Below are positions 8,403-17,461 of a DNA stretch of 64,000 nt, piece by piece. The stretch is taken from assembly GCA_024229115.1 (NCBI GenBank), contig JAAEST010000020.1, positions 36,956 to 100,955 on the forward strand, given 5' to 3'. The position numbers were made by a program, and so were the translations under genes. Under the pieces are notes generated by a model. That model was not told the origin of the DNA. It saw only the letters and a program-made list of their open reading frames with translations, and did no database searches. Position 1 is the stretch's first letter. Every line of letters begins with the position of its first letter. This DNA is from Oligoflexia bacterium (GTDB lineage Bacteria > Bdellovibrionota > Bacteriovoracia > Bacteriovoracales > Bacteriovoracaceae).

Positions 8403-9250
8403 GCCATATACCTTCTTTTATAAGAAGACGACATCTCATCAATTTTAAGTAATGTAAGAAGGTCAAAACATTTAAACTCTTCATCATATGCGGCGACAGG
8501 AGATACTTTCGCACCGGCCATTAAATAACTTTTCACAAGATTTGGAAGATATTCTTTTCCTTCTGCAATATCACTATCACTAACTTCTAAATCTCCACTT
8601 TTTAAAGCTGGGTGAATAAATGGCTCATTAACACTTATCTTAATATCATTAAGGATGAGATCTTTAGATTTTAAATAGCTATTTAACTTACTCATGCTTA
8701 CTGCTGACGTTGTTTTCACGCTACTACATCCAAAGAGCCAGTCGGCTTTTAATTCTTTGGCGTACTTACCAATCCCTTTCCATAGAAGATCAATAACCGC
8801 ACCATTTCTATGTTCAACTGAAATACAGGCCCTACCGAGTTCCATCTTAACTCCTCTGAGTTTTTTAACTTGGTCTAAGTTAAATTCACCTTCGGAATAA
8901 AATGGCATATTAAAACTGTCGCTAATCACTCTATAAGTCCCAACAACACCTTGAGTTTCATTATCAATAATTATGAGATGGTCACAAAGAGCATCAAAAG
9001 AATCTTTATCAATCCCCTGCTCTAGTTCAAAGAAACATTTGTTTCTTAATTTAAGAGCTTGATAAATCTCACTTAAGTTCGTAGCTGTTTTTAAAGTATA
9101 TTTCTTTGATTCAATCTCTACGTAACAATGATTTTGATATCCTAAGAATTCTGACATGTACTTTATATCAAGTGCATAGGGAGGTAGTTGCAATCTAAAT
9201 AAATTCTTAAGTGGTGCAGGAAAATCTTTAATTAGTTTTAAAGTATTCAT
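8399..9250 (-). CDS. olsB: OlsB-like ornithine N-acyltransferase (GNAT fold)
   Basis: The protein has 283 residues. The order of motifs follows the L-ornithine N-alpha-acyltransferase family: LRNKCFFELEQGIDKDSFD (about 48-66), DHLIIID, GVVGTYRVIS, then ELGRACISVEHR and LLWKGIGKYAKEL. OlsB uses 3-hydroxyacyl-ACP to acylate ornithine, the first step of phosphorus-free ornithine lipids. A PlsC-like gene, which would perform the second step, follows with a 4-bp overlap. An M20 deacylase precedes it, also with a 4-bp overlap. Similar GNAT proteins acylate other amines, so the substrate is inferred from family and context. Confidence 0.8.
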   Translation of the reverse strand: MNTLKLIKDFPAPLKNLFRLQLPPYALDIKYMSEFLGYQNHCYVEIESKKYTLKTATNLSEIYQALKLRNKCFFELEQGIDKDSFDALCDHLIIIDNETQGVVGTYRVISDSFNMPFYSEGEFNLDQVKKLRGVKMELGRACISVEHRNGAVIDLLWKGIGKYAKELKADWLFGCSSVKTTSAVSMSKLNSYLKSKDLILNDIKISVNEPFIHPALKSGDLEVSDSDIAEGKEYLPNLVKSYLMAGAKVSPVAAYDEEFKCFDLLTLLKIDEMSSSYKRRYMA

Positions 9251-10398
9251 AATGTCTCCTTATAGTCGTCACTCATTGACAGCTCATCCAATAATTCAAT
9301 TAAATTTTGTAATCGATATGTAAAATCATTTAAATGGATATACTCATCTTTACGATGAAGATTAAATCCACAAGGTCCTAAACCATCGATACATAAGTTT
9401 GATTCATGACTAAAATAATTGATGTCAGCTGCTCCACCTGATTTTTTGAAGGTTGTGTGAGTTAAAGATTTAAATTTTAAATCTTTCTTTTTCTCCATTG
9501 GTGGACATGCATCAACATACTTTGTTTTTATCGTAATTGGCTTTGATTTAATTTTTGATTTAGAAAAACTATCTGCAGATAAATTATCGAAGTAATTCAT
9601 AATCTCAGAATGGGATTTATGGCAATTGAATCTTATATCTAAACTCATCTTAGAATGAGAAGCAACTCTATTATAAGAATCATTATGAGTACTCATTCCA
9701 GTAATCTGAATAGTTGTTTCCTCGAATTTAGATAATGTTTTCTGAATATCCTGATAAACCTCAATCTGAACTTGAGCTGCATTAAGATAATCATTATCAA
9801 GTCGACCACTATGACCTGACTTTCCTTCTAGTTCTATCTCTACCCATAGATTTCCATTTCTAGAATCCACTAATTCCCCAGATGAAAGAGCTGGCTCTAA
9901 ACCTAGGACAATATGGGACATGCTTCCGATCTCTTTGAAGATCCCATGAAAGCCATGACTTCCAGTTTCTTCACTAGGAGATACGATAAAGTTGATATTA
10001 AATTTTTTTGAAAGTTCAAAATAACATTTTTCGAGGGCCATGACTCCTAAAAGAGCTCCTCCCTTATTATCCGCAACGCCAGAACCATAAAGCTTTCCCT
10101 CTTCTAACTTAACTTCAAAAGGTGCGAGAACAGTATCAGCATGACAGATAAAAGAAATAGTTCTCTCATGATTTGTTTGACTGGAACAAATAAGTAATTG
10201 GAGATCATCTGAGTCCACACCAGAATCACCTTCTCCTTTTACTAACTTAGAAATCATACCAAGCTTAGATAATCTATCTCGATAAAGTGATTGAACTTGA
10301 GCTATTCCTTCAATAGAATTCTTACTCGAATCAATCGAGCAAAGTTCTTTAAGATCCTTCTTAATTAAGTAAGTAAGACTGCTTTTAAAATCTAGCAT
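9247..10398 (-). CDS. M20 family metallopeptidase / deacylase (ArgE/DapE/CPG2 type)
   Basis: The protein has 383 residues from the ATG at 10398. All metal-site motifs are present: HADTV (His86, Asp88), GVADNKGG (Asp110, bridging) and SPSEETGS (Glu143 catalytic, Glu144 ligand). The dimerisation lid domain lies between. M20 enzymes hydrolyse N-acyl amino acids or dipeptides in the cytoplasm using two zinc or cobalt ions. An in-frame ATG at 10410 exists, but GGGAG sits 6 nt before the 10398 ATG, so that start is chosen. The gene leads an operon with olsB- and plsC-like genes. An acetylornithine deacetylase role supplying ornithine would fit but is not shown by sequence. Confidence 0.85.
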   Translation of the reverse strand: MLDFKSSLTYLIKKDLKELCSIDSSKNSIEGIAQVQSLYRDRLSKLGMISKLVKGEGDSGVDSDDLQLLICSSQTNHERTISFICHADTVLAPFEVKLEEGKLYGSGVADNKGGALLGVMALEKCYFELSKKFNINFIVSPSEETGSHGFHGIFKEIGSMSHIVLGLEPALSSGELVDSRNGNLWVEIELEGKSGHSGRLDNDYLNAAQVQIEVYQDIQKTLSKFEETTIQITGMSTHNDSYNRVASHSKMSLDIRFNCHKSHSEIMNYFDNLSADSFSKSKIKSKPITIKTKYVDACPPMEKKKDLKFKSLTHTTFKKSGGAADINYFSHESNLCIDGLGPCGFNLHRKDEYIHLNDFTYRLQNLIELLDELSMSDDYKETL

Positions 10399-10510
10399 AA
10401 CAGCTCCCATAATTAGACTAATATGCTCGAGCTAAAATATAAATTGAGATTCCATTTGCTTATTATTTGATTCCTATTAGCCTTAAACTCAGCTTTGTTA
10501 GGGTTCTGTT

Positions 10511-11620
10511 ATGTTCCTATTTAAACAAGTATTTAGCTTCCCCTCTTCGACGAATACAGGCTATAAAAAGAGTATGAGTATAACGACAGATCAATACTTA
10601 TATTCATCTACTGATCAATTCTTCAAAGAGTTATTACTAGAAATTCGTAATGCTAAAATATCTATAGATCTAGAATGTTTCTATCTCTCTCACGATGAGA
10701 TTGGCCAAACAATCCTCTTCGAACTTATAAGGGCTAGTCGAAATGGTATTAAGGTTAGAATTTTAGTTGATGGACTTGGTAGCTATGAAGATATTCCTTG
10801 GCTTAAAAGTCAGGTCAACAATACTAGTATTGAATTAAAAATATATAATCCAATTCCTTTTCAAACAGGTTTCTTATCGAATCTTCTTAAAGGTCTTTAC
10901 TTCATTAATAAAAGAACACACAGAAAGCTTTATATTATTGATAAGAAAACAATGTTCACAGGAAGCATTAACTTAAGCAATGATCACTTTAGCTTTTACA
11001 ATAAAGATTTCTGGTTTGATATTTCTTTTAAATTAACGGGATCGTATTTAAAAAAGGTTATTTCTTCCTTCGAGAATAATTGGCAAAAGGCTCACTTTAA
11101 AAACACCTCAATTGATAAGAAGAAATCATATCAATCCTTGATAAGAAAATTAAGGAAAGCAAAAACAAATATATATATTTTAAATCCATACTTTGTACCA
11201 AATAAAGAAATCAATGATGAGTTAGTTGAAGCTAAGAAACGTGGAGTCGATGTTAAAATAATTGTACCAGAAAGATCGGATATGAAGCTTTTCCCAAGAA
11301 TCAACTCATACTTTCTTCAAAAGCTGATCTTCCATGGGATTAAGATATACTTCTTTCAACCACAAATTCTCCACTCTAAACTCACAATTATCGACAATAC
11401 CTACTTTATTGGTAGTAGTAACTGGAACTTTCGATCTAGACTTCATGACCAAGAAACTGATTTTATCATCTATAAAGAAGACACAAAAGAAAAGCTGATG
11501 AGTGTCTTTAATTCCTCTATAATAAAATCCGAATTACTTAATGAAAAAAGTATTCTAGGGAGACATCAATTTTTAAACTTTGATGGTTTTCTCTATAAGC
11601 TTGTAAAATATTGGTTATAA
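10511..11620 (+). CDS. Phospholipase D-like / cardiolipin synthase-like protein
   Basis: The protein has 369 residues with two HKD motifs. The first is HRKLYIIDKKTMFTGSINLS (His137, Lys139, Asp144), the second HSKLTIIDNTYFIGSSNWN (His288, Lys290, Asp295). This is the two-half active site of the PLD superfamily, which includes cardiolipin synthases. No N-terminal membrane anchor pair as in ClsA is visible, so ClsB/C-type or other phosphatidyl transfer is possible. The ATG at 10511 has TAGGGT exactly 6 nt before it, fitting a leaderless start. An internal Met at residue 22 is an alternative. A zinc carboxypeptidase gene follows 1 bp after the stop. Confidence 0.85.
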   Translation: MFLFKQVFSFPSSTNTGYKKSMSITTDQYLYSSTDQFFKELLLEIRNAKISIDLECFYLSHDEIGQTILFELIRASRNGIKVRILVDGLGSYEDIPWLKSQVNNTSIELKIYNPIPFQTGFLSNLLKGLYFINKRTHRKLYIIDKKTMFTGSINLSNDHFSFYNKDFWFDISFKLTGSYLKKVISSFENNWQKAHFKNTSIDKKKSYQSLIRKLRKAKTNIYILNPYFVPNKEINDELVEAKKRGVDVKIIVPERSDMKLFPRINSYFLQKLIFHGIKIYFFQPQILHSKLTIIDNTYFIGSSNWNFRSRLHDQETDFIIYKEDTKEKLMSVFNSSIIKSELLNEKSILGRHQFLNFDGFLYKLVKYWL

Positions 11621-11621
11621 A

Positions 11622-12575
11622 ATGAACTTACCAGAACTTGAACTCATTAATGAGTTAACGACATGGAAAAATGACAATTCAGATCTCATAGAAACATTTG
11701 AACTCACTCGAGTTAAGCACAAGAATATGAGTTATCCAGTCTTAGGATTTGTAATTGGTTCACAAGATCCAAATGCTCCATCCTTAGGTCTCTATGGTGG
11801 AGTTCATGGTTTAGAAAGAATTGGTACTCATGTGGTTATCTCTTATCTTCAATCTTTAAGAGAACAATTACATTGGGATGAAGACCTTAAAGAACTATTT
11901 AAGAATGTGAGAATATGCTCTATTCCACTTATCAATCCTGCTGGAATGGCCTCATCTCATAGATCTAATCCAAATGGTGTTGATCTTATGAGAAATGCTC
12001 CAATAGAGACAAACGCCAGCAAAATTCCACTAGTATCCGGGCATCGTTATTCAGATAAACTGCCATGGTACCAAGGAAGTGGCCTTCAACTTGAAAAAGA
12101 GTCTCAGGCCCTCGTTGACTTTGTAAAAAAATGGCAATTACCTTCCAAGGTAGCACTCAGTATTGACTTCCATTCTGGTTTTGGCCTGAAAGACCGACTG
12201 TGGTATCCCTATGGAAAAACTACAGATGATTTTCCTGATATTAGTAAGGCACAAAAGATTGAACATCTTTTAAATAAAACACTTCCCTATCATATTTATA
12301 AAATAGAGCCTCAATCAACTTCCTATATTATTGAAGGCGACTTATGGGATTATCTCTATGACATGGGAAAAGAGACAACTGAAAATGTTTTTATTCCTTG
12401 GACACTTGAAATGGGAAGCTGGAATTGGGTTAAGAAAAACCCTTTTCAACTTTTCAATATCGGGGGATTATTTAATCCTATAAAGAATCATCGTTATGAA
12501 AGAACTCTGAGAAGACACCTCTTACTTATTGACTACTTTCTAAGGATTACAAGGAATTCAAATGCCTGGAACTAA
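11622..12575 (+). CDS. M14-type zinc carboxypeptidase
   Basis: The protein has 317 residues and no signal peptide, so it is cytoplasmic. The zinc ligands of the M14 / succinylglutamate desuccinylase superfamily are visible: GGVHGLERIG (His62, Glu65) and SIDFHSGFG (His184). NPNGVDLMRN matches the substrate-binding region, and TLEMGSWNW supplies the catalytic Glu263. M14 enzymes remove C-terminal residues or acyl groups from small peptides; bacterial intracellular members often act on peptidoglycan fragments or derived amino acids. The gene sits in a run with phospholipase D (1 bp upstream) and an alpha/beta hydrolase (14-bp overlap downstream). Confidence 0.82.
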   Translation: MNLPELELINELTTWKNDNSDLIETFELTRVKHKNMSYPVLGFVIGSQDPNAPSLGLYGGVHGLERIGTHVVISYLQSLREQLHWDEDLKELFKNVRICSIPLINPAGMASSHRSNPNGVDLMRNAPIETNASKIPLVSGHRYSDKLPWYQGSGLQLEKESQALVDFVKKWQLPSKVALSIDFHSGFGLKDRLWYPYGKTTDDFPDISKAQKIEHLLNKTLPYHIYKIEPQSTSYIIEGDLWDYLYDMGKETTENVFIPWTLEMGSWNWVKKNPFQLFNIGGLFNPIKNHRYERTLRRHLLLIDYFLRITRNSNAWN

Positions 12576-13332
12576 TAAATATAATATTCTTCTCCTTAGG
12601 GGTTTAGGAAGAACGAGTGCCCACTGGTTAGACTTTCCTGAGCACTTAAAGAATAACTTAAGCATGGTTAATGAAGTTAAGTGTATTGATCTTCCTGGTT
12701 TTGGTCATGAATCAGACGAAGCCTCGCCCCTTACAATTAAAGGTATTACAGACTTTGTTTTTTCAAAATTTGAATTGCTTCCTACTTCTCCAAATTGGAT
12801 CACTATTAGTGTGAGTCTTGGAGGAATGGTAAATATGCACTGGCTTTCTGATACTGAACGAAGTGCTCATATAAAAGGATCAATCATCATTAACTCAAGT
12901 AGTTCAGATATAGCCCATCCATTTGAAAGAGCTTCTATAAAGTCTTTAAGCAAAATTATTAAGGCCGGGATTTCGAGAGACAATTATGTCAAAGAAAAAC
13001 ATATTGCGAGTTTTGTAAATCATCAATGCCCATCAGAGGAAACTTTAAAAAGACTAGCTAAAGTTAATGATCAATTTCCGATCAAGATACCATCTTTTAT
13101 CAAGCAATTATTAGCTGCCTCTCATTTTAAATCTCCTCAATATCTCTATCGCCCAACACTCTTTGTTCGCTCAAAAAATGATGTGATGGTGAATCCAGTT
13201 TGTTCAGAAAGGTTAGCAAGTAAATATAATTGCCAGCTCGAAACACATCCAAGTGCTGGTCATGACCTACCAATAGAAGATCCAGCTTGGTTGGTTGAAA
13301 AAGTGGGGAATTTTCTTAGAAGTCTAGACTAA
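12562..13332 (+). CDS. Alpha/beta hydrolase
   Basis: The protein has 256 residues with an alpha/beta hydrolase fold. LLRGLGRTSAHW is the oxyanion-loop strand. The nucleophile elbow is SVSLGGM (Ser85), where the usual first Gly of GxSxG is replaced by Ser. The likely acid is Asp in FVRSKNDVMV and the base His in AGHDLPIEDP. DLPGFGHES resembles esterase or BioH-type enzymes. The start lies 14 bp inside the M14 gene, and the stop overlaps the convergent dtd gene by 17 bp. The substrate is unknown. Confidence 0.8.
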   Translation: MPGTNKYNILLLRGLGRTSAHWLDFPEHLKNNLSMVNEVKCIDLPGFGHESDEASPLTIKGITDFVFSKFELLPTSPNWITISVSLGGMVNMHWLSDTERSAHIKGSIIINSSSSDIAHPFERASIKSLSKIIKAGISRDNYVKEKHIASFVNHQCPSEETLKRLAKVNDQFPIKIPSFIKQLLAASHFKSPQYLYRPTLFVRSKNDVMVNPVCSERLASKYNCQLETHPSAGHDLPIEDPAWLVEKVGNFLRSLD

Positions 13333-13753
13333 AAGTAACTGGCCCATCATTTTGAATATTAACTTCCATTGATGCGCCAAAAACACCCTTCTCTACTTTG
13401 ACTTCTTGTTTTATAAGTAAATCACAGAAGGATTCAAATAGTTCATTGGCTTCATTCGGTGGCATTGAACGGTCAAAACTAGGTCTATTTCCTTTGACTC
13501 CGTCCCAAGATAATGTGAACTGACTTATTGCTAATACATCGCCTTCAACCTGCTTCAAAGAGAGATTCATTTTCCCTTGTTCATCAGAAAAAATTCTTAG
13601 CCCTAGAATTTTCTTGGCCGCTTTTTCTACAGATGAGAGATCATCACCTTTCTCCATACAGACAAGGAGAACCATTCCTCTTTCAATTTCACCGACTACT
13701 TTATTATCGACGATGACATTAGACTTCTTTGAGCGTTGAATGACGATTTTCAT
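13316..13753 (-). CDS. dtd: D-aminoacyl-tRNA deacylase
   Basis: The protein has 145 residues, full length for Dtd. It opens MKIVIQRSKKSNVIVD and contains the two family signatures: SQFTL (about 95-99) and NDGPVT near the C terminus, which form the chiral proofreading site. Dtd hydrolyses D-aminoacyl-tRNAs (and glycyl-tRNA-Ala) that are wrongly charged, acting in the cytoplasm. The start overlaps the stop of the FHA gene by 4 bp. The 3' end overlaps the hydrolase on the other strand by 17 bp. Confidence 0.96.
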   Translation of the reverse strand: MKIVIQRSKKSNVIVDNKVVGEIERGMVLLVCMEKGDDLSSVEKAAKKILGLRIFSDEQGKMNLSLKQVEGDVLAISQFTLSWDGVKGNRPSFDRSMPPNEANELFESFCDLLIKQEVKVEKGVFGASMEVNIQNDGPVTFSLDF

Positions 13754-14751
13754 TTTTTCTTTTTATTTGGACTTTCGAAGTTGGCACCAAAATCCTCTTG
13801 TTCCGATTTCAGTTTTTCCTTCCATTTCATAATCTCAGAATCGAGTTGAGTTATTTTGGTATTATAGTCAGAATCATTATATGAATTTATTTTCTTATCT
13901 AAATCGCCGGCTAATAAAACAAGACGATCTCTTTGAGTGCATAATGAAAAATATTCTTTTAATTCTTTTTCTTTTTTATCGTTAGAGCTCATACACTTTT
14001 TTAAACCAGCGACATGAATTTTTAGCTCTTCAATTTTCTTCAGGGCAATATTAACTTCATTTAAGATAGTGTCATTCTCATCACTGATATCTTCAATCTT
14101 TCTTTCAATATCAGAAAGACCCTTAATATTTTTTTGAAGAAGAAAGTTATCGATACTCTTTAATTCAGTGATTGTTTTATTGTATTCAGTCTTTGATTCA
14201 TTAGTATTATCACGTGCATTAATCAAAGCTTCTTTCTTATCAATAAGATCATTAATCTGCTTTTTAATCTTTCTAAGACTTGCCAAGCCTCGTGTTTTCT
14301 TTTGTCCTACTAATAGTAATTCTTCACTCATGTTACCTTCCTTGGGCATAAGCTCATCTAAATCCTCATCTTCAAGATGATTTAAACTAGACTCTAATTC
14401 TTCTTTGGCAATTTGAATCTGTCCCGTAATATCAGGAAGTGTTATTTCCCCCGCACTCATTGGAACAGAATTAACAAAGATAGACTCTTTTCCTACTCTT
14501 ATTATGTCATCTTTATCTAATTGTAGGTATTTATCAGGAACAATTTTCTCACCATTAACAAAAGTTCCATTATGAGAATCCATGTCTCTAATATAGAGAA
14601 ATCCGTTTTTAATTTTTAATTCAAAATGTTTCGAACTCACCATTTTATCAGTCAGCTTATAATCACATTTAGAAGAGCGCCCGACGATGAAACCATCGAA
14701 GACCCCGATCTTTTGCTCAGCTGTTGATATAAAAATAAAATTCGAACTCAA
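13750..14751 (-). CDS. FHA-domain protein with long coiled coil
   Basis: The protein has 333 residues. An FHA domain at about residues 3-95 shows VGRSSKCD, SSKHFEL and SHNGTFVNGE, the phosphothreonine-binding loops. From about residue 115 to the end the sequence is Lys/Glu/Ile-rich coiled coil, ending in KKKK. It is cytoplasmic; FHA proteins recruit partners phosphorylated by Ser/Thr kinases, none of which is encoded nearby. The start is TTG (14749-14751) with GAGG 7-8 nt upstream; no in-frame ATG fits better. A consensus TATAAT on the minus strand (14788-14793) may be its -10. Coupled by 4 bp to dtd. Confidence 0.8.
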   Translation of the reverse strand: MSSNFIFISTAEQKIGVFDGFIVGRSSKCDYKLTDKMVSSKHFELKIKNGFLYIRDMDSHNGTFVNGEKIVPDKYLQLDKDDIIRVGKESIFVNSVPMSAGEITLPDITGQIQIAKEELESSLNHLEDEDLDELMPKEGNMSEELLLVGQKKTRGLASLRKIKKQINDLIDKKEALINARDNTNESKTEYNKTITELKSIDNFLLQKNIKGLSDIERKIEDISDENDTILNEVNIALKKIEELKIHVAGLKKCMSSNDKKEKELKEYFSLCTQRDRLVLLAGDLDKKINSYNDSDYNTKITQLDSEIMKWKEKLKSEQEDFGANFESPNKKKK

Positions 14752-14921
14752 AAAAACCTCATTCGTCAGTTATTAACTTCTATAACCATTATAGTGACTT
14801 AGCTTGCGTCTAACCTAGCAATCCTTATAAATACCCGAAATTATGTACATTTTTTCAATTTTTAGCTACAATAAAAGTTGCCAAGTATATGAATTAACAG
14901 GTTTTTTTATTTAGGTTCACC

Positions 14922-15860
14922 ATGTTTGATAGTTACCCTACCCAAAGTGATGCATACGAGTTTTTCTCTGGAGGTTCAAGAGAACTCAAAGGTCTTGTGA
15001 CTGTGACCAGTGGAAATACTGATCGCTGTGTCCTTATTAGCGGTGGTATTCATGGAGATGAAAGCTGCGGTCCTTCTTCTATGACTTTTATTGCAAGACA
15101 TTTAAGGGCCAATATGGGACGTCTTAATGGTACTGTCCATTTCCTTTTAGGAAATCCCGAAGCCTTTGGTGCACGTAAACGCTTTATGGAAAAAGACCTC
15201 AATCGTTCTTTTCTATCAAGTTACTCTGACAGCTACGAGGCCAAACGAGGAAAAGAAATTGAAAAATTTCTTATAAATAATAGAAATATAAAAGGCGTTC
15301 TAGATCTCCACTCTGTTCCTGTTGGAGACACGCAGATGCTTATCTATAAAGTAAGAGATAAAGATATTGCACAGAGAGTTTCACCTATATCAACTCATTT
15401 GCTCTACGACGATAAACACTTAAAAGGGTTGTTTCTAAAAGCGGCTGATCGGTATTTAAACTGTTTCACTGCTGCAGTTGAGTGTGGAAATCATACGGCC
15501 AAAGAATCTCATTTAAGATCAATGTTTCATATTCTAAGCATGCTTAAAGAATTTGAAATTTTTGATGAACCAGAGCTTCTAAATCTATTCTCTTCTGAAG
15601 TTGATGATGGTCCGATTATAACGAGATATGAAATTATAGAATCCATTACTCCTAAAACAGGATTCAAGTATGTCATTCCTAAAGTTGCTACCGGAGTACA
15701 GATTTCTAAAGGTATGATCTATGCGCAATCAGATGAAGGTAATCATCAAGCAACAAAAGAATGCTGTCTAGTCTTACCATCGAAAGATTTTAAGATGGAA
15801 TATAGTGAATTTGGTTTTCTTTGCTCGAAAGAGATTATCACTCGAAAAATTAGTAGCTAA
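14922..15860 (+). CDS. Succinylglutamate desuccinylase/aspartoacylase-family protein
   Basis: The protein has 312 residues. Zinc-site motifs of the AstE/AspA branch of M14 are present: GGIHGDESCG (His44, Glu47), VLDLHSVPVG (His130) and AAVECGNH (Glu187). These enzymes hydrolyse N-acyl amino acids or peptides in the cytoplasm. The substrate is not identifiable, and the protein is only moderately like the clearer AstE at 24521. It stands alone between two genes of opposite orientation. TTTAGGTTCACC before the ATG gives a weak ribosome binding site. The tail overlaps the convergent TPR/beta-barrel gene by 11 bp. Confidence 0.8.
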   Translation: MFDSYPTQSDAYEFFSGGSRELKGLVTVTSGNTDRCVLISGGIHGDESCGPSSMTFIARHLRANMGRLNGTVHFLLGNPEAFGARKRFMEKDLNRSFLSSYSDSYEAKRGKEIEKFLINNRNIKGVLDLHSVPVGDTQMLIYKVRDKDIAQRVSPISTHLLYDDKHLKGLFLKAADRYLNCFTAAVECGNHTAKESHLRSMFHILSMLKEFEIFDEPELLNLFSSEVDDGPIITRYEIIESITPKTGFKYVIPKVATGVQISKGMIYAQSDEGNHQATKECCLVLPSKDFKMEYSEFGFLCSKEIITRKISS

Positions 15861-17415
15861 TCTTTATTCCCGTACCAATTACATTTTTAGAATATTCAGA
15901 AGAAGCATCATCAGAAGTGGCTTTCGATCTTTCATAAGTAATATTCCACTTATAGTTATTTGAAATACGTTTATCATACCTGAATCCAAAAGAAAGAGTC
16001 TTATCAATATCTCTTGAACTATCATTATAATTATCAACAAAGTTGGCAGAAGTGTTCAAACCAAGATCACCTTTCCAAAAAATATTTGGTAGTACATAAT
16101 CCAAACGAAATAAATAACTCTTATTATTTAATGAAGTATCATTAAAACTACTATCCTCATAAAGAAAGAGACCGATCAAAACCTTATTAGATTCGGTAAT
16201 CCATAATTGATCAAAGTGAAAAGTTGTACTGGTATTATTTTGATTTGTGTTAAAAGAATTGAAGTCTTTGAACTTAAGTTTAATTGTTGTATCACCTCTT
16301 TGAAAGAATCTCGCTTTTTGACCGATGGTTACAATACTTGAGCGACCATAAAAACTTCTTTTAGAGACTTGATTTTTATCTCTGGCCATATAAGAAAAGT
16401 CATAGTCAAAGAGCAATGACGCTCTCTTCTTAAAAAAGGTATGTTCCCATTTATTTTTTAAAGAAAGATTTATATTGTAACTATCATTTGTAAAAACACT
16501 CGGGTTCGTATCATTCGTATGCTCAACAAAATTAAATGAGGCTTCTGGAGTTACAATAAATCGTTGTTTGAAGACATAACGATAATCCATATCTAGATCT
16601 ACTTTTATAATTCCTGAACTAATATCTGTTGCCGTTGTCGTTGATTGTTCATTTTCTAATGTTACATTATCGTCACTTTCATAAGTAATAGAACCTTTTA
16701 CACTAGAACCTTTCTTCCCAAGTCTTCTTCCATTAACCATTTGAAGCGGATGAATATTAAACTTATACATCACTTCATCCATTCTCTCTTCAATATCTCT
16801 GGCAACTTCTGAGTCAGGTAGAATTTTATATCCTCTTTTCCAAAGAGGAATAATATACTCTTGAACATATTTCAAAACTTCAAACTTATTTTGAACGAGA
16901 CTGTAAAGCAACTCTCCCATTTGAAAGTAAGCGATTTGTTTAATGGCAGGGTCTGCATTCTTATCTCTTAAGATTCTGACATAATTCTTTTTTGTAGAAC
17001 TTGGATTATTGAGTATATCTGAAATATTCGCCAAATAGTAAAGACAGTATGGTTTCTTATAGCCTGTATTAAAGCTAAGACGAAATGCTCTTCTCGCCTT
17101 CTCTAGTTCATTGAGAGCATAGAGAGTTTGAGCATATTCAAAGTAAATACTTTCTGTTCTATTTCCTAACTTAATGGCCTTCTTAAAATAAGGAACAGCT
17201 CTTTCAAATTGTTGAAGATTTTTATAAGAGATGGCAATCCAGAATGCTCTTACTTTTTCAAAGCCACGACTTCCTGGAACACTTTCCAGTTCTTGAATCG
17301 CTTTAAGGTATTTTCCTTGATTATAGAACTTGTAAAAGTCCTTCATACTTTCCTGAGAAAAAGCATTCGATATAAATAATAATGAAAAGATAAGAATTAA
17401 GAAATTCTTACTCAT
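15850..17415 (-). CDS. TPR protein with C-terminal outer-membrane beta-barrel
   Basis: The protein has 521 residues. A signal peptide (1-20, ending AFS-Q) is followed by TPR-like helix pairs to about residue 215 (ERAVPYFKKAIKLGN, EKARRAFRLSFNTGY). Residues about 235-521 alternate polar and aromatic residues in amphipathic strands and end in KISY, as an outer-membrane barrel should. The layout resembles TPR-plus-barrel surface assembly or export proteins. It lies 46 bp downstream of a FecR-domain gene on the same strand, so the two probably act together at the surface. AAGGAAG is a good ribosome binding site. Function unknown. Confidence 0.7.
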   Translation of the reverse strand: MSKNFLILIFSLLFISNAFSQESMKDFYKFYNQGKYLKAIQELESVPGSRGFEKVRAFWIAISYKNLQQFERAVPYFKKAIKLGNRTESIYFEYAQTLYALNELEKARRAFRLSFNTGYKKPYCLYYLANISDILNNPSSTKKNYVRILRDKNADPAIKQIAYFQMGELLYSLVQNKFEVLKYVQEYIIPLWKRGYKILPDSEVARDIEERMDEVMYKFNIHPLQMVNGRRLGKKGSSVKGSITYESDDNVTLENEQSTTTATDISSGIIKVDLDMDYRYVFKQRFIVTPEASFNFVEHTNDTNPSVFTNDSYNINLSLKNKWEHTFFKKRASLLFDYDFSYMARDKNQVSKRSFYGRSSIVTIGQKARFFQRGDTTIKLKFKDFNSFNTNQNNTSTTFHFDQLWITESNKVLIGLFLYEDSSFNDTSLNNKSYLFRLDYVLPNIFWKGDLGLNTSANFVDNYNDSSRDIDKTLSFGFRYDKRISNNYKWNITYERSKATSDDASSEYSKNVIGTGIKISY

Positions 17416-17461
17416 AAAGCTTCCTTGCTAAACTATTATTACTAATATTTTAACAAGTTAA

